A DNA stretch of 64,000 nucleotides, taken from NCBI RefSeq assembly GCF_007923445.1, contig NZ_VOJI01000005.1, positions 202,405-266,404 on the forward strand, in the 5' to 3' direction. The translations under genes and the position numbers were made by a program. Source of the stretch: Puniceibacterium confluentis. Lineage in GTDB: Bacteria; Pseudomonadota; Alphaproteobacteria; Rhodobacterales; Rhodobacteraceae. Positions 1-9,000 of this stretch are shown here, in pieces. Positions within the stretch are counted from its first letter, which is position 1. Every line of letters starts with the position of its first letter. The notes beneath the pieces were generated by a model. The model made no database searches, was not told where the DNA came from, and saw nothing but the letters and a program-made list of their open reading frames with translations.

Positions 1-1
1 T

Positions 2-691
2 CTGATCTGGCAGGAAAGCCGGTTCGACCCCAACGCGCTCAGCCCGGCGCGGGCACGCGGCATCGCGCAGTTCATCGATTCCACTGCCGCGCTGCGCGGA
101 TTGCGCGACAGCTACAATCCGGCGCTGGCGCTCGAGCATTCGGCGGAATACCTCGGCGAACTGGTGCGCCGCTTCGGCAATGCCGGTCTTGCGGCGGTGG
201 CCTACAACGGCGGCGAACGGCGCGCCGAAGGCCTGGTCGCCGAAACCGGCGGTCTCGCGCAGGAGACCATCGACTATATCGAGATCATCACCGGCCTGAC
301 GGCGGAAACCTGGCGCGACGCGCCGCCCCGGACCCATGACTTCCGGCTGCAAGGGGACAAACCCTTTGACGAGGCCTGCCACGACCTTGCCCGCAACCGT
401 CGGCTGACAGCCTATCCGCGGCCCGAGCCCGCGCTGAAACCCTGGGGGGTGCAGATCGCCTTCGGCACCAGCAAATCCGCAGCCCGGGACAAGATTTCGA
501 GATTCGGTCCCAGCTGCCGCGCGGCGCTCCGTGGCGAAACCGTCGACTATATCTACCAGAAAAGCCGCGCCAGCCCACGCGGCGGATACTATATGGCCCG
601 CGTCGGGCGCGACGCACAAAAGGCCGCGTGGAGCTATTGTGACACACTCAAGGCCAACGGCTGCATCTGCGCCGTCTACCGCAACGGCTGA
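2..691 (+). CDS. Lytic murein transglycosylase, C-terminal part (5' end outside window)
   Basis: The frame is already open at base 2, so the N-terminus lies outside the window; about 229 residues are visible. The first visible residues, LIWQESRFDPNALSPA, carry the SLT catalytic signature with Glu in QES, followed by GIAQF, then a NPALALEHSAEYLG stretch and VAYNGGERR, all typical of soluble lytic transglycosylases that cleave peptidoglycan with anhydro-muropeptide formation. The last ~80 residues (from WGVQIAFGTSK) look like a SPOR-type peptidoglycan-binding domain with three cysteines near the end. It converges on the formate dehydrogenase subunit gene. The family call is firm; which transglycosylase subfamily is not resolved without the N-terminus. 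Confidence 0.85.
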   Translation: MIWQESRFDPNALSPARARGIAQFIDSTAALRGLRDSYNPALALEHSAEYLGELVRRFGNAGLAAVAYNGGERRAEGLVAETGGLAQETIDYIEIITGLTAETWRDAPPRTHDFRLQGDKPFDEACHDLARNRRLTAYPRPEPALKPWGVQIAFGTSKSAARDKISRFGPSCRAALRGETVDYIYQKSRASPRGGYYMARVGRDAQKAAWSYCDTLKANGCICAVYRNG

Positions 692-692
692 G

Positions 693-747
693 TCCGGCGG
701 CGCCGGATCTGGCCCTTCCGCCGGATTCTTCTCTTGTCAAATACTCA
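693..747. repeat. Hairpin plus copy A of a dispersed 22-bp intergenic element
   Basis: Two 8-bp arms (693-700 and 718-725) form a GC hairpin between two convergent genes. It is followed directly by the reverse complement of a short element (726-747) that reads TGAGTATTTG then ACAAGAGAAGAA. The same element recurs at 34302-34323 and 39680-39701, each time next to a GC hairpin. The likely role is transcription termination. Confidence 0.55.
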
Positions 748-768
748 CTCAGCCCGGCCGCGACAGGC

Positions 769-2454
769 TCAGACCTCGCCGGGAAAGTGCTTCATCGTCA
801 GCCGGATCGGATTCGGGGCCGCCTGCCCCAGTCCGCAGATCGAGGCATCCGCCATCGCCTGGCAGACCTCCTCCAGCAACGCCGTGTCCCACTGTGGCGC
901 CTGCATCAGCTTGACGGCCTTTTCACAGCCGACCCGGCAGGGCGTGCACTGGCCGCAGCTTTCGTCCTCAAAGAACCGCAGCATGTTCAGCGCCGCATCC
1001 CGGGCCGAATCCTGATCCGACAGCACCACCACGGCGGCCGAGCCGATGAAACTGCCATGGGGCTGCAAGGTATCGAAATCCAGCGGAATACCGTCCATGC
1101 TGGCCGGCAGCAGCCCCGATGAGGGTCCGCCGGGCTGATAGGCCTTGAACACATGCCCCTCCGCCATGCCGCCAGCGGCCGCAATCACATCCAGAATGGT
1201 CGACCCCGCGGGCAGAAGATGCACCCCCGGCGCGGCGACGCGCCCCGAGACCGAATAGGACCGCAGGCCCCTGCGTCCGTTCCTTTCGACACTGCTGAGC
1301 ACCTGCGGCCCGTCTCGGCAGACCCGCGCGACCCAGTGCAGGGTCTCGACATTGTGCACCAGCGTCGGCCGGTCAAAAACCCCGACCTGAGCCACATAGG
1401 GCGGACGGTGGCGCGGGATGCCGCGCTTGCCTTCCAGGGATTCGATCATCGCGGATTCCTCTCCGCAGATGTAGGCGCCGGCCCCGCGCCGCAGATCGAC
1501 ATACCCCGCGGGCACCACCCCGGCCGCCTCCAGCGCCGCGATCTCGCGCCGCAGGATCTCGAGCACCGCCGGATATTCGTCGCGCATGTAGATGAAACAG
1601 GTCTCGGCCTCGACCGCCCAGGCGGCAATCAGCATCCCTTCGAGGAACAGATGCGGTGTGCGTTCCAGGTAATAGCGATCCTTGAAGGTTCCCGGCTCAC
1701 CCTCGTCGCCGTTCACCGCCAGATAACGCGGACCGGGATTGCCGCGCACAAAGCCCCATTTCTTGCCCGACGGGAACCCGGCGCCCCCCAGTCCGCGCAG
1801 ACCCGACTCGAGCACGGTCTGCTGCACGGCCTCCCAGTCGCCGGTGGCGCGCAGTTCGGCCAGCTTTGCATAGCCGCCCGCCGCGCTGTAGGCGGCATAG
1901 GTTTCGTAGTCGGGCACATGTGCATGGGTGTCCCCGGCCGCGATCGCCGCCTGCACCTTTTGCGGCGTGGCGTGATCGATATGCGCGTGGCCCAGCTCCA
2001 GCACCGGCGCCGTGTCGCAGCGTCCCATGCAGGGCGCACGCAGCACCCGCACCGCGGCAGGGTCCAGCCCGTCCTCGAGCGCGGCGCGCAGCGTCTCGGC
2101 CCCGGCCATCTCGCAGGACAGCGAATCGCAGACCCGGATTGTCAGCGCAGGGGGCGCCGCCTCGCCCTCCTTGACGATATCGAAATGCGCGTAAAAGCTC
2201 GCGACTTCATAGACTTCTGCCATCGACAGCCGCATCTCCTCGCCCAGGGCGCGCAGATGGGCGGCGGACAGGTGTCCGTATCTGTCCTGTATCAGATGCA
2301 GATGTTCGATCAGCAGATCCCGGCGGCGCGGGGCATCGCCCAGCAAGGCGCGCACCTCGGCCCAGGCGGTTTCATCCAGCTGACGACCCTTGGGCGTCGT
2401 GCGCCCCTTGCCCTTGCCCGATTTCCACACACCCTTGCGCTCATCCAGTGCCAT
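769..2454 (-). CDS. Fused NuoE/NuoF-like NAD-dependent formate dehydrogenase beta (diaphorase) subunit
   Basis: This 561-residue protein joins two modules. Residues ~25-175 are a NuoE/FdsG-like thioredoxin-fold [2Fe-2S] domain with Cys motifs CDSLSC and CMGRC. Residues ~210-561 are a NuoF/FdsB-like domain with the NADH/FMN motifs GLRGLGGAGFPSG and NGDEGEPGTFKDR, and a C-terminal 4Fe-4S motif (CGQCTPCRVGC). Such subunits move electrons from the molybdopterin formate-oxidising subunit to NAD+. The start is supported by GGGAGAAGGA upstream. Normally the catalytic alpha subunit lies next to it; here the downstream neighbour is the convergent transglycosylase and no alpha subunit is in the window. 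The protein may serve a distant alpha subunit or act as an orphan diaphorase. Confidence 0.85.
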   Translation of the reverse strand: MALDERKGVWKSGKGKGRTTPKGRQLDETAWAEVRALLGDAPRRRDLLIEHLHLIQDRYGHLSAAHLRALGEEMRLSMAEVYEVASFYAHFDIVKEGEAAPPALTIRVCDSLSCEMAGAETLRAALEDGLDPAAVRVLRAPCMGRCDTAPVLELGHAHIDHATPQKVQAAIAAGDTHAHVPDYETYAAYSAAGGYAKLAELRATGDWEAVQQTVLESGLRGLGGAGFPSGKKWGFVRGNPGPRYLAVNGDEGEPGTFKDRYYLERTPHLFLEGMLIAAWAVEAETCFIYMRDEYPAVLEILRREIAALEAAGVVPAGYVDLRRGAGAYICGEESAMIESLEGKRGIPRHRPPYVAQVGVFDRPTLVHNVETLHWVARVCRDGPQVLSSVERNGRRGLRSYSVSGRVAAPGVHLLPAGSTILDVIAAAGGMAEGHVFKAYQPGGPSSGLLPASMDGIPLDFDTLQPHGSFIGSAAVVVLSDQDSARDAALNMLRFFEDESCGQCTPCRVGCEKAVKLMQAPQWDTALLEEVCQAMADASICGLGQAAPNPIRLTMKHFPGEV

Positions 2455-2639
2455 CTGCGGTCCTTCTCCCTTGGTGCCTGCACCCTAGCCGACCCTAACA
2501 CGGACGGGACGCCAAAAACGACGCAGGAGCACAGTGAAACGGCTCCAAATTGTCGCGGTTCGGCCCGATAGGTGTCGGAATTTTCCGATAGAAGTAACAT
2601 GCAGGCGGCAAAGCCTTAAGGCAGCCAAAAGGATTGGGC

Positions 2640-3659
2640 ATGGCGCGCTTTACCATCATCACGCTGGCCATGGCGGCGCTTCTGGCGCTGGGTCTGGCGC
2701 GTGGCGGTATCTTTGCCGGTCTGGCACTGCTCTATATCACCCTGTTCACCTATTTCATGGACCGGATTGCGGCGCTGACCGCCCCCGATGCTCCCGCGGG
2801 TCAGGAATTTCCCGCGGGCCACGGCCTGTCCCTGCTGCTCGGCCTGCTGCATTTTCCGCTGCTTTATGGCGGCGTTGCTGCCCTGAACGGCGCGACGCTC
2901 GCGCCTGTGGAAAAGGCGCTCTGCTTCTTTGCTCTGGCGCTGTTTCTGGGACAGGTCAGCAATTCGAACGCCCACGAACTGATCCACCGGACATCGCGCT
3001 GGCCGCGACGGCTGGGGGTAGCGGTCTACTGCACGCTGCTGTTCGGCCACCATGCCTCGGCCCACCGGTACGTGCACCATGTGCATGCGGCCACCGACCG
3101 CGACCCCAACTCCGCCCGCCTCGGCGAGGGATTCTACGCCTTTGCCCTGCGTGCCTGGATCGGCTCGTTCCGGCAGGGACTGGCCGCCGAACGCACCCGG
3201 CGCGCCCGCAACGCCGCGGCCCGGGGCCTGCCGCCCTACGCGGTCTACGGCTTCGGCGCGCTGGCGTCCTGTGTCACGGCACTGCTGATCGCGGGTGTCA
3301 CCGGCCTGCTCTGGCTGCTGGCGCTTGCCGCCTATGCCCAGATGCAGCTGCTGCTCTCGGATTATGTCCAGCATTACGGACTGCGCCGCCGCCAGACCCC
3401 GCGCGGGTGGGAACCGGTGGGCCCGGCGCACAGCTGGAACGCACCGCAGGGATTCTCTTCGGCGCTGATGCTGAACGCCCCGCGCCACTCTGATCACCAT
3501 GCCCGCCCGCAACGCGCGTTTCCCGGCCTGACCCTGGACCGCGCCGCCATGCCGCTGCTGCCGCACTCCCTGCCGGTCATGGCCACCGTTGCCCTGATCC
3601 CGCCGCTGTGGCGCCGGATCATGGACCATCGGGCGCGGGACTGGGCCGCCCCGACCTGA
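2640..3659 (+). CDS. alkB: AlkB-type alkane 1-monooxygenase / membrane fatty-acid-desaturase-fold hydroxylase
   Basis: This 339-residue integral membrane protein carries the di-iron histidine boxes of the AlkB group: HELIHR (from residue 112), HRYVHHVH (142-149) and a late RHSDHH, plus the AlkB-type motif DYVQHYGL. The family hydroxylates terminal methyl groups of medium-chain alkanes or similar hydrophobic substrates in the cytoplasmic membrane, using electrons from rubredoxin or ferredoxin. I chose ATG at 2640, preceded by AAAGGATT, over the TTG two codons upstream. There is no rubredoxin, rubredoxin reductase or alcohol dehydrogenase next to it, so the electron donor must be encoded elsewhere; the [2Fe-2S] ferredoxin at 8065-8388 is one possibility. 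Substrate is not deducible. Confidence 0.85.
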   Translation: MARFTIITLAMAALLALGLARGGIFAGLALLYITLFTYFMDRIAALTAPDAPAGQEFPAGHGLSLLLGLLHFPLLYGGVAALNGATLAPVEKALCFFALALFLGQVSNSNAHELIHRTSRWPRRLGVAVYCTLLFGHHASAHRYVHHVHAATDRDPNSARLGEGFYAFALRAWIGSFRQGLAAERTRRARNAAARGLPPYAVYGFGALASCVTALLIAGVTGLLWLLALAAYAQMQLLLSDYVQHYGLRRRQTPRGWEPVGPAHSWNAPQGFSSALMLNAPRHSDHHARPQRAFPGLTLDRAAMPLLPHSLPVMATVALIPPLWRRIMDHRARDWAAPT

Positions 3660-3727
3660 CCTTCCGCTGCCGCCGCGCGACCATTCGGGCATTCCCCGCG
3701 CCCGCGGTCTCTGGCACAGTGCGGGGC

Positions 3728-4126
3728 ATGCGACAGATATCCAGCCTCCTCGCCTGCCTGTGCCTCGCCCTGCCCGCAGCGGCGCAGCAGCCGATGACGG
3801 CTGCCGAATTCGAGGCCTATGCCACCGGCAAGACCCTGTATTTCGGCCAGGACGGCCAATCCTACGGCGTCGAGGAATACCTTCCCGACCGTCGCGTGCG
3901 CTGGTCCTTCCTGGACGGCCAGTGCAAGGACGGCGTCTGGTACGAAGAGGCCGGGCAGATCTGCTTTGTCTATGACGACAGACCCGCGCCGCAATGCTGG
4001 ACCTTCTACCGCGACGGCGCGGGTCTGCGCGCCGTGTTCGAAAACGACCCCGAAGCGACAACTCTCTACGAAGCGCGCCAGGACGACAGGCCGATGCTGT
4101 GCTACGGCCCGGACCTCGGCGTCTGA
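3728..4126 (+). CDS. Small secreted protein of unknown function
   Basis: The 132-residue product starts with a clear signal peptide (MRQISSLLACLCLALPAAAQQ), cleaved after AAA or AQ. The mature part has several Trp, Tyr and four Cys residues (GQCKDGVWYEEAGQICF, PQCWTFYRD, MLCYGP), which suggests a small disulfide-bonded periplasmic domain. I recognise the general type as a conserved rhodobacterial hypothetical but cannot assign a role. The ATG at 3728 is chosen because it begins the signal peptide; the longer in-frame extension lacks one. Confidence 0.7.
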   Translation: MRQISSLLACLCLALPAAAQQPMTAAEFEAYATGKTLYFGQDGQSYGVEEYLPDRRVRWSFLDGQCKDGVWYEEAGQICFVYDDRPAPQCWTFYRDGAGLRAVFENDPEATTLYEARQDDRPMLCYGPDLGV

Positions 4127-4214
4127 GTGTGCCGCAGGTGCCTCTGCCGGGTCATGGCGTCAGGGTGACGCTGGCGCCTGACGCACCGGCCACAGGCCGG
4201 TAAGGAGGCAGCCG

Positions 4215-4231
4215 GCGCGCGCATCGCGCGC
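4215..4231. terminator. Possible bidirectional terminator hairpin
   Basis: A GCGCGCG/CGCGCGC hairpin with a 3-base loop lies between convergent genes (end of the secreted-protein gene at 4126, end of xseA at 4298). No T-run follows on either side, so termination is a positional inference. Nothing else is recognisable in 4127-4297. Confidence 0.35.
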
Positions 4232-4297
4232 TCCCTGGGATCAGGGTGGCCGGGGGATCAGGCCAGCGGACCGGGGGGCGACCAGGGGCCGGACAGA

Positions 4298-5839
4298 TCA
4301 GATCAGCGTGCCCTGCTCGGGCGGTTTGCGTGCGGCTTTCCTCGGCGCACTGCCGCCGATCCTGAACCGTCCGTCGGCAAATTCGATCTCCAGTCCCGAG
4401 GCCGCCGCCGCCGCCGCCTTGCCGGTCACAACCGCACCGTCGCCGCGCACCACCGCATAGCCGCGCTCCAGCGTCGCCTTGTAGCTCAGGGTCTCGCGCA
4501 GCCGGTCCAGTGTCTCCAGCCGGCGACGCAGGTCGTCCATCTGCCCTTGGGCCGCCTCGTCAAAGCGCTTGCCAACCGTGTCGAGACGGTCCCGCCCGGC
4601 CTGAAGGTCCCGCACGATCGGACGCAGGCTCAGGCGGTCCGCCCGCCGCCCCAGCGCTTCGCGCCTGGCGGCGATCAGCCGGTTCAGCCCCGGCGCCAGC
4701 CTCTCCCCCCGGTCCTCAAGCCGCCCGCGCCCCTGTCCGATCCGCATCGCCAGGGTGGCAGGCCGCAGCGACCCGGCGGTTTGCGACAGCCGGACCCGGC
4801 GGATCTGGACCGAACGGATCAGGGCCTGCCCCAACCCGGTGCCTGCCGAATCGAGCCGCTGACGCGGCTGGTCCAGCAGTGTTTCCGCCCGCGGCAGGGC
4901 ACGTGCCAGATCGCGCAGACGCTGGCCGCGCACCTCCAGCCGCTGCCCCAGCGCCCGGCCCAGCCGGGCCTGCATGTCCCCGACCCAGGCCAGCAGTTCC
5001 AGCCGCACCGGCACCGCCAGTTCCGCAGCCGCGGTCGGAGTCGGCGCACGCCGGTCCGAGACATGGTCGATCAGCGTGGTATCCGTCTCATGCCCCACGG
5101 CGGAAATCAGCGGGATGTCACTCGCCGCCGCCGCCCGCGCCACGATTTCTTCGTTGAAGCCCCAGAGATCCTCGATCGACCCGCCCCCCCGCGCCACAAT
5201 CAGCAGGTCGGGACGCGGAATCGCCCCGCCCGGCGTCAGCGCGTTGAACCCGGCGATTGCCCGGGCCACCTCGGGCGCACATTTCGCGCCCTGCACCGCC
5301 ACCGGCCAGATCAGCACCCGGCGCGGGAACCGCTCGCGCAGGCGGTGCAGGATGTCGCGGATCACCGCGCCACTGGGCGAGGTCACAACCCCGATCACCT
5401 CGGGCAGATAGGGCAGCGCCCGCTTGCGCGACGCCTCGAACAGCCCCTCGGCCTGCAACGCCGCCTTGCGCTTTTCCAGCATTGCCATCAGCGCGCCCAT
5501 GCCCGCCGGGCGGATGTCCTCGATCACGATCTGATATTTGGATTGTCCCGGAAAGGTCGTCAGCCGCCCGGTGGCGACCACTTCCATGCCTTCCTCGGGC
5601 TGGGTCTGCAACCTTGAGGCCGTGCCCTTCCACATCACACCGGAAATCACCGACCGGTCATCCTTGAGATCGAGGTACACATGCCCGGAACGCGGCCGCG
5701 ACACCCGTCCCACTTCGCCTTTGACCCGGACGAATCCGAACTCGCCCTCGATCACCCGCTTGACCGCGCCCGACAGCTCGGAAACGGTGAACTCCGGCGC
5801 GTTCAGCCCCTCGGGTGCGTCGTCAATCAGATCGGACAT
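4298..5839 (-). CDS. xseA: Exodeoxyribonuclease VII large subunit
   Basis: The 513-residue protein has the normal XseA length and layout. An N-terminal OB-fold (~15-110, starting FTVSELSGAVKRVIEG and including SGHVYLDLKD) precedes the catalytic domain with VARGGGSIEDLWGFNEE and HETDTTLIDHVSDRRAPTPTAAAE. A long coiled region follows, then a short C-terminal segment ending ERGYAVVRGDG. It degrades single-stranded DNA to oligonucleotides together with XseB, which is not in this window. The start MSDLIDD at 5839 is chosen by family length; the open frame continues far upstream, but that part only mirrors purD. The gene is divergent from purD with 75 bp between them. Confidence 0.95.
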   Translation of the reverse strand: MSDLIDDAPEGLNAPEFTVSELSGAVKRVIEGEFGFVRVKGEVGRVSRPRSGHVYLDLKDDRSVISGVMWKGTASRLQTQPEEGMEVVATGRLTTFPGQSKYQIVIEDIRPAGMGALMAMLEKRKAALQAEGLFEASRKRALPYLPEVIGVVTSPSGAVIRDILHRLRERFPRRVLIWPVAVQGAKCAPEVARAIAGFNALTPGGAIPRPDLLIVARGGGSIEDLWGFNEEIVARAAAASDIPLISAVGHETDTTLIDHVSDRRAPTPTAAAELAVPVRLELLAWVGDMQARLGRALGQRLEVRGQRLRDLARALPRAETLLDQPRQRLDSAGTGLGQALIRSVQIRRVRLSQTAGSLRPATLAMRIGQGRGRLEDRGERLAPGLNRLIAARREALGRRADRLSLRPIVRDLQAGRDRLDTVGKRFDEAAQGQMDDLRRRLETLDRLRETLSYKATLERGYAVVRGDGAVVTGKAAAAAASGLEIEFADGRFRIGGSAPRKAARKPPEQGTLI

Positions 5840-5914
5840 GATGCCTCGCTTGCTCTTGCCTGTCCGCAACCTTAGAACGCGGGGCGACGAAGGCCAAGCA
5901 GGAGAGCGCGCCCC

Positions 5915-7177
5915 ATGAACATCCTCATCCTCGGCAGCGGCGGGCGCGAACATGCGCTGGCCTGGGCGGCGCTGCAGAATCCGAAATGTGACAAGCTGAT
6001 CGTGGCGCCGGGCAATGCCGGGATCGCGATGATCGCCGAATGCGCCCGGCTCGACATCAACGATGGTGGCGCGGTGGCAGAATTCGCCGGTGACAATGCC
6101 ATCGACCTGGTGATCATCGGCCCCGAAGCTCCGCTGGCCGCCGGCGTCGCCGACCGGCTGCGGGACGCGGGCCTGCTGGTCTTCGGCCCCTCCGCCGCGG
6201 CCGCCCGGCTCGAAGCTTCCAAAAGCTTCACCAAGGAAATCTGCGACGCCTGCAACGCGCCCACCGCCGCCTACGGCCATTTCACCGATGCCGATGCCGC
6301 CAAGGACCATGTCCGGACCCAGGGTGCCCCCATCGTGATCAAGGCGGACGGCCTCGCGGCCGGCAAGGGCGTGATCATTGCCGAAACCGTGCCCGAGGCC
6401 GAGGCTGCCATCGACGACATGTTCGGCGGCGCGTTCGGCGGCGCCGGCGCCGAAGTGGTGATCGAAGAATTCATGACCGGTGAAGAGGCTTCGTTCTTCG
6501 TGCTCTGCGATGGCACCGACGCCCTGCCCATCGGCACCGCGCAGGATCACAAGCGTGTCGGCGCCGGCGACACCGGCCCCAACACCGGCGGCATGGGCGC
6601 CTATTCGCCGGCCCCGGTGCTGACCGACGCGCTGGCCGAACAGGCGATGGCCGAAATCGTCCGCCCGACCATCGCTGAAATGGCCCGCCGGGGCACTCCC
6701 TATCAGGGCGTGCTCTACGTCGGCCTGATGATTTCGGACCACGGCCCGCGGCTGGTGGAATACAACGCCCGCTTCGGTGACCCCGAATGCCAGGTGCTGA
6801 TGATGCGCCTCGGCGCGCAGGCGCTGGACCTGATCCACGCCTGCGCCGAACAGCGCCTCGGCGAGATGCAGGTGAACTGGGCCGACGACCACGCGATGAC
6901 CGTGGTGATGGCGGCCCGGGGCTATCCCGGCGATTATGCCAAGGGTGATGTCATCAACGGCCTGACCACGCTGCCGGAAGACAGCTTTACTATGATGTTT
7001 CACGCCGGCACCGCGCAGTCAGAAGGCCGCATCCTTGCTGCGGGGGGGCGTGTTCTCAACGCCACCGCCCGCGGCGCCACGCTGCAAGAGGCCCGCGACA
7101 GAGCCTATGCGCTGCTGGATCAGGTCAACTGGCCGGGCGGCTTCTGCCGCGACGATATCGGCTGGCGCGCGCTCTGA
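5915..7177 (+). CDS. purD: Phosphoribosylamine-glycine ligase (GARS)
   Basis: The 420-residue protein matches full-length PurD. The N-terminal domain begins MNILILGSGGREHALAWA, the ATP-grasp region shows KADGLAAGKGV and QDHKRVGAGDTGPNTGGMGAY, and EYNARFGDPECQ carries the metal/ATP ligands. It catalyses the second step of purine synthesis, ATP-dependent ligation of glycine to phosphoribosylamine, in the cytoplasm. It is divergent from xseA and stands alone. Confidence 0.97.
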   Translation: MNILILGSGGREHALAWAALQNPKCDKLIVAPGNAGIAMIAECARLDINDGGAVAEFAGDNAIDLVIIGPEAPLAAGVADRLRDAGLLVFGPSAAAARLEASKSFTKEICDACNAPTAAYGHFTDADAAKDHVRTQGAPIVIKADGLAAGKGVIIAETVPEAEAAIDDMFGGAFGGAGAEVVIEEFMTGEEASFFVLCDGTDALPIGTAQDHKRVGAGDTGPNTGGMGAYSPAPVLTDALAEQAMAEIVRPTIAEMARRGTPYQGVLYVGLMISDHGPRLVEYNARFGDPECQVLMMRLGAQALDLIHACAEQRLGEMQVNWADDHAMTVVMAARGYPGDYAKGDVINGLTTLPEDSFTMMFHAGTAQSEGRILAAGGRVLNATARGATLQEARDRAYALLDQVNWPGGFCRDDIGWRAL

Positions 7178-7300
7178 CATCGCGGTGACATCGCGGCGCC
7201 GGTCGGCCCTGCCGTCCGCGCCCTGTCCGTGGCGCCGGGCAAACCTCCCTGTCTGAGCCGGACCCCAGACTTTCCCGCCAGGGCAGCACGCCTTCCGGCG

Positions 7301-7969
7301 CTACCGGCAGGCCAGGGCGGCGTCGATGCTCTGGCGGCTGCGGTAGGGCCCGAGCCGCCGCGCCTCCAGCCTTCCGTCCGAGAACCGCACGGCCATGACC
7401 GCCGTCCAGTCGGCATTGGCGGCGATGATTTCCGCACTGCCGCCGCAACCGCGGATGCCCCCGAGGATGTAATCCCAGCCGATGCGGTGGTTTGTCAGCC
7501 CGCCCAGCTCCGCCACCGGACTCAGCGCCCCCTGCTCCAGCCGCCACAGCCGCAGGGTGCGGGCCAGGTGCGGGCGGTCGATATAGGCGATCTCGATCCG
7601 GCCGTCGCCATCCAGGTCCGCGGCCCCCAGAGGTGCCAGCCAACGGTTGCGCTGGCCGATATGCGGCGTGGCCGCGATGCGGCCCTGTTCGCCCCAGACC
7701 GCCAGCCGCGCGCCCTGTGTCAGGCTGGTTTCCACCACCAGCACCTCGGGCGCGCCGTCGCCGTCCACATCCGCCAGCCGCGGCGCGATATCCTCGAAGA
7801 CCAGCGTCTCGGGCAGGATCGCGCGCAGCACCCGGCCATCGTCCAGGCTCAGCTCAAGCCCGCCCCACTCCACCGCGTCTCCGAGAACGCCGTGGTCATA
7901 GCGCTCGGTCGGTGCCAGGTAGCGCGCCGCGACAATCTCGGCCCGGACGGCACCACAGGCGCCCAGCAA
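7301..7969 (-). CDS. FG-GAP/VCBS-repeat exported protein
   Basis: At least 222 residues carry two calcium-binding FG-GAP/VCBS-like repeats (LADVDGDGAPEVLVVE and AADLDGDGRIEIAYID), the beta-propeller blade motif of integrin-like repeats, so a small secreted propeller is likely. The marked start is TTG at 7969. The same frame stays open upstream and encodes a more convincing signal peptide (RRALHALPLWLALLGACGAVRA) with no ATG or GTG, so the true start is probably a CTG or other rare codon between 7970 and 8068. It lies directly downstream of the ferredoxin gene on the same strand. Binding partner and role are unknown. Confidence 0.7.
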   Translation of the reverse strand: MLGACGAVRAEIVAARYLAPTERYDHGVLGDAVEWGGLELSLDDGRVLRAILPETLVFEDIAPRLADVDGDGAPEVLVVETSLTQGARLAVWGEQGRIAATPHIGQRNRWLAPLGAADLDGDGRIEIAYIDRPHLARTLRLWRLEQGALSPVAELGGLTNHRIGWDYILGGIRGCGGSAEIIAANADWTAVMAVRFSDGRLEARRLGPYRSRQSIDAALACR

Positions 7970-8046
7970 CGCCAGCCACAGGGGCAGCGCATGCAGCGCG
8001 CGGCGGGCCTGCCGGGTCCACCGGCGCGACAGCGGGCGCCGCGCCG

Positions 8047-8424
<378 letters not shown>

Positions 8425-8498
8425 CTAGTCAAGCACGCGCGGACCTGCCAGCCCTTTTGCAGCAGATGTCTGCGGAGACTTGCGTGACCCTGCCGAAT

Positions 8499-8513
8499 GT
8501 TCCATAAATGTTC
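8499..8513 (+). promoter_or_regulatory. SOS box (LexA operator), GTTC-N7-GTTC
   Basis: GTTC (8499-8502), seven bases, GTTC (8510-8513) exactly matches the alphaproteobacterial LexA operator. A weak promoter (TTGCGT at 8480, CATAAA at 8503, 17-bp spacer) overlaps it, and the next ATG is 2 bp downstream at 8516. The same architecture occurs at mmcB (50758-50787). Confidence 0.75.
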
Positions 8514-8515
8514 TC

Positions 8516-8956
8516 ATGCAAGTTGCACGTAGCCCAGCCCCGCGGCCCCAGCCGCCACAGACCCGGCCCTCGCAGACCCGGCCCTCGCAGGATGCGCCCT
8601 GGCCGCGGCCGCCGTTCTGCCTGCCGGCCGCCGGGCTGGACCAGCCGCCCAGTGGCGCGCGCATCACCGTGGCCGGGCTGGTCATCCTGCGCCAGCGGCC
8701 CGGGACAGCCAAGGGGGTGATCTTTCTCACGCTTGAGGACGAAACCGGCGTCATCAACATCATCGTCTGGCGCAGTCTCTACGAGACGTTCCGCCGCGCC
8801 GTTATTTCGGGGCGGTTGCTGCGTGTCACCGGACGGCTCCAGCGCGAGGGCGGCGTGACCCACGTCCTGGCCGAACGGATCGAGGATATCTCACCTTTGC
8901 TTGACCGCCTGCTATGCCCGGCCGAGGCGCTTTCCCCGGACCGGCAAAGCCGTTAG
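8516..8956 (+). pseudogene. dnaE2: Remnant of error-prone DNA polymerase DnaE2 (C-terminal OB domain only)
   Basis: From about codon 50 the reading (ITVAGLVILRQRPGTAKG, then FLTLEDETGVINIIVW and LQREGGVTHVLAERIEDIS) is the C-terminal OB-fold of DnaE2, the SOS translesion polymerase alpha subunit, normally over 1000 residues long. Everything N-terminal (PHP, palm, fingers, Cys-free thumb) is missing. The first ~48 codons are low-complexity Pro/Arg/Gln, including two perfect 15-bp repeats (8558-8572 and 8573-8587). An intact SOS box lies just upstream. I infer an internal deletion of an imuA-imuB-dnaE2 cassette that left its LexA promoter and the last domain. A working stand-alone OB protein of 146 residues cannot be excluded, since the frame is intact. 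Confidence 0.7.
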
Positions 8957-9000
8957 GGTGCGCGCCAAAGACGTCAAACGCCCCGAGGCCCGAGCAGCCC

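Noticed and set aside
1153-2571. 472-codon plus-strand frame
   Set aside because: It is antisense to the formate dehydrogenase subunit, whose cofactor motifs are unmistakable.
5840-7003. 388-codon N-terminal extension of xseA
   Set aside because: It mirrors purD on the opposite strand; XseA homologues begin at MSDLIDD and have about 510 residues.
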